From Neobacillus cucumis (lineage in GTDB: Bacteria > Bacillota > Bacilli > Bacillales > Cytobacillaceae): a stretch of DNA of 64,000 nt. The position numbers and the translations under genes were made by a program. The stretch spans positions 1 to 64,000 of the forward strand of contig NZ_PGVE01000063.1 of assembly GCF_002860255.1 (NCBI RefSeq). The letters run 5' to 3'. Each line of letters starts with the position of its first letter. Positions within the stretch are counted from its first letter, which is position 1. The notes beneath the pieces were generated by a model, which was given only the letters and a program-made list of their open reading frames with translations, had not been told where the DNA came from and ran no database searches. This document shows positions 62,014 to 64,000 of the stretch, piece by piece.

Positions 62014-64000
62014 TTATTTAAGAAGATTTATGTACCTATTTAATTCAGAGGGATCTTGGTTATACACAAGTTTCCATGCTTCAAGGAGATTTTCTTTCGT
62101 TACTTTTAGAGCCGGTACAGCTACATAAGCTGGTGCTGGTTTGCCGAGCAGTGCATAACCGGCCAAGATCGCCTCGGCCACTCCTTGATGGTAAGGCATC
62201 TGCGAACCCGAGCCCTTGATAAGTCCATCTTTTGCGATTTCTACGGCAGCATTGGTACCCAAATCCATTGTCGTAATAACTAAATCATGTTTTCCTGCGG
62301 CACGGGCGGAGGCCATAGCACCTTCCGCCACCAAATCCCAGACAACAAAGATTCCTTTCAAATCGAGGTGTTGAGAAAGCATAGCGTCTGTAATCTCTTT
62401 CCCATCATTCGGACTAGTAAAACCGCTGCGGGTTATGATTTGAATGTCAGGATAACTTTCTTTAATCGTCTTTTCAAAAGCCGTTAATCTTTGTTTCATT
62501 ACAAAAAAATCAGCATCGTAGTATATGACCCCAATCTTGCCTTTAAAACCTATTTTCTCTGCCATGATGTCGGCGGCATAGGCCCCGTTTCCATAGTTGT
62601 CGGCTGAAACGACGCTTACATAATCCTCACCCGGTTCCAACCCATTTGGTGTATTGTCCATAAAAACCAGCTTAACACCTGATTGAGCTGCGGTTTGAAA
62701 GGCACCCGCGGTTGATAACGGATCGATGGGAAGACTAACAATAATGTCTGGTTTTTTTACTAATATCTTTTGAATGTCTGAAACTTGCTTTTCCCAGTTA
62801 AATTCAGCATCAGTTACAGCCACGACCCTAATCCCCATTTTATTAAAAGTTGTCTTCAATCCTTCAATTTGTGCTCTTGCCCAATTATTCCCGGTATAGT
62901 GCATGGCAATAGCAGCTGTATAGTTCTTTTCTCTAAGCTTTTTTAAATCTTTCAAAGACAACTGAAGTGTTTTGGCAGATACAGCTTCCTCTCCATTGGG
63001 TCCAGTACTTAAAATTTTATGTTCGGGTATATTTTGATTAATTGTACTAGTTAAAGTTTCGTATATAGTGGTTAAGAACTCCTTTACATTAACAGGTTTC
63101 GTCACATAATTATCAAACCCCTTGCCTAATGTCTGCTGGATGTCCTGAGGCATGGCATTGGCACTGACAGCAATAATCGCTATATCCTTCGTTTTTTCAT
63201 CCTGTTTTATAAGGTCAAACACCTCATAGCCATGCATATCTGGGAGGTTAAGATCTAGTAGAATTAAATCTACTTTTTCAGTCCTAGCCAGTGCCAATCC
63301 TTCTTTTCCGGAACGAGCAGTTAAGATCGTATAGGATGGCTGGGATTTCAGGATGTTCTTCACCAGGTGTAAGTTAGATTCATTATCTTCCACATACAGC
63401 AAACCATAGTGATCTGACTTAGGATTCTTTGTTGGTAAATCCATCACTTCTTCCCCCCATTGCATCGCGGTCGTTAAATCATAGGGAAGGGGGAGGCTAA
63501 AGTGAAAATCGCTGCCGATTCCTTTTTGGCTCGCTACACTAATTTTTCCACTCATAAGTTGTACAAGTTGCTTTACTAAAGATAATCCAATGCCCGTACC
63601 TTCCTCATGTGTTCCTTCAATCCGATAAAATGGGACAAACACTTTCTGATATTCTTCAACAGAAAGCCCGACTCCTGTATCCGCGATATGAATAACAGCC
63701 TCGTTTTGTTTCATATACGAGAAAATCATGACTTTTCCGTCTTCCCGGTTATATTTAATGGAATTATCGAGAAGATTAAGGAGGATTTGTTTCAGGCGAA
63801 TCGGATCGGCAAGAACGGTTACAGTTTGCGAATGGTCCATTTGATTAAGAATGGTAATTCTTTTTTTCATAGCAAGCGGCTGCACGATCTTGATACATTC
63901 ATTGATAATAGTCTGAAGTTCTACCTCCTCTATGGAAACTTTTAAATGGCCTGTATCAATTCTTGAAAGATCTAAGATATCATTAATTAAGCTTAATAGA
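62014..64000 (-). CDS. Hybrid histidine kinase with receiver and C-terminal periplasmic-binding-protein domain (partial, 5' end outside window)
   Basis: The frame stays open to the window edge, where it reads LINDILDLSRIDTGHLKVS, the end of a HisKA domain, so the start lies outside. Counting from an internal GTG at 63885: HATPase_c at 10-135 (NLLDNSIKYN; IADTGVG; EGTGIGLSLVKQL), a receiver at 160-280 (YVEDNES; phospho-acceptor Asp211 in LILLDLNLPDMHG; Lys in NYVTKPVN) and from about 320 to the end a type 1 sugar-binding-protein-like domain (AIAMHYTGNNWARAQIEGLK; ADNYGNGAYAADIMAEKIG). No membrane segment separates receiver and binding domain, so the sugar-binding fold appears cytoplasmic. Unusual order. 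Confidence 0.82.
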   Translation of the reverse strand, partial: LLSLINDILDLSRIDTGHLKVSIEEVELQTIINECIKIVQPLAMKKRITILNQMDHSQTVTVLADPIRLKQILLNLLDNSIKYNREDGKVMIFSYMKQNEAVIHIADTGVGLSVEEYQKVFVPFYRIEGTHEEGTGIGLSLVKQLVQLMSGKISVASQKGIGSDFHFSLPLPYDLTTAMQWGEEVMDLPTKNPKSDHYGLLYVEDNESNLHLVKNILKSQPSYTILTARSGKEGLALARTEKVDLILLDLNLPDMHGYEVFDLIKQDEKTKDIAIIAVSANAMPQDIQQTLGKGFDNYVTKPVNVKEFLTTIYETLTSTINQNIPEHKILSTGPNGEEAVSAKTLQLSLKDLKKLREKNYTAAIAMHYTGNNWARAQIEGLKTTFNKMGIRVVAVTDAEFNWEKQVSDIQKILVKKPDIIVSLPIDPLSTAGAFQTAAQSGVKLVFMDNTPNGLEPGEDYVSVVSADNYGNGAYAADIMAEKIGFKGKIGVIYYDADFFVMKQRLTAFEKTIKESYPDIQIITRSGFTSPNDGKEITDAMLSQHLDLKGIFVVWDLVAEGAMASARAAGKHDLVITTMDLGTNAAVEIAKDGLIKGSGSQMPYHQGVAEAILAGYALLGKPAPAYVAVPALKVTKENLLEAWKLVYNQDPSELNRYINLLK

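Overview
The window reads as chromosomal DNA of a low-GC, endospore-forming Bacillaceae, closest in style to Bacillus/Neobacillus. The basis is AT-rich sequence, strong AGGAGG-type ribosome binding sites, many U-tailed terminators, CcpA (cre) sites, a LicT/RAT beta-glucoside locus, a fruRKA operon, a preQ1 riboswitch and a CotF/AdhB spore-coat cluster laid out like yraGF-adhB-yraED of B. subtilis. The species cannot be fixed from sequence alone. No rRNA, tRNA or CRISPR array was seen.

Layout. 1-9.8 kb: an epimerase-like and a GRDP-like gene, a GyrI-like protein, an autoregulated ABC exporter with its TetR repressor, and the fructose operon fruR-fruK-fruA. 9.9-10.2 kb: a 52-bp tandem repeat array with a stray copy at the left edge. 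10.3-19.7 kb: housekeeping and accessory genes (pentapeptide protein, HIT, MOSC, hydrolase, acetyltransferases, an MFS exporter behind an attenuator-like leader, an HD hydrolase, a GST-like reductase). 19.7-24.4 kb: a sulfate uptake operon (yezD, sbp, cysT, cysW, cysA) behind stacked leader terminators. 24.4-39.7 kb: esterase, flavin reductase-like protein, orphan sensor kinase, PLA2-like protein, secreted M4 protease, signal peptidase, a His/Gly/Tyr repeat protein, an MBL/TetR pair, a YwnA-like Rrf2 regulator, nucleases, glyoxalase and DinB folds, and queT. 39.8-45 kb: licT-bglP-bglH with three RAT/terminator switches and a decayed second GH1 gene. 46-49.6 kb: a royal-jelly-family protein and the spore-coat cluster.

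49.7-61.9 kb is the accessory segment. Debris of IS110, a DHBP synthase/flavokinase fusion, an aldehyde dehydrogenase, a tyrosine recombinase, a YolD-like gene and IS66 flanks a compact catabolic operon: GntR regulator, MFS carrier, class III CoA-transferase, LeuC/LeuD-type hydro-lyase, HMG-CoA-lyase-type lyase, maleate isomerase-type enzyme and D-malate/tartrate dehydrogenase. I infer that it takes up and degrades C4/C5 unsaturated or hydroxy dicarboxylates (maleate, citraconate, mesaconate, citramalate) to pyruvate and acetyl-CoA. This is the best candidate for a little-described system in the window.

The right edge holds a hybrid histidine kinase, cut by the window, with a receiver domain followed by a C-terminal sugar-binding-protein-like domain, an unusual order.
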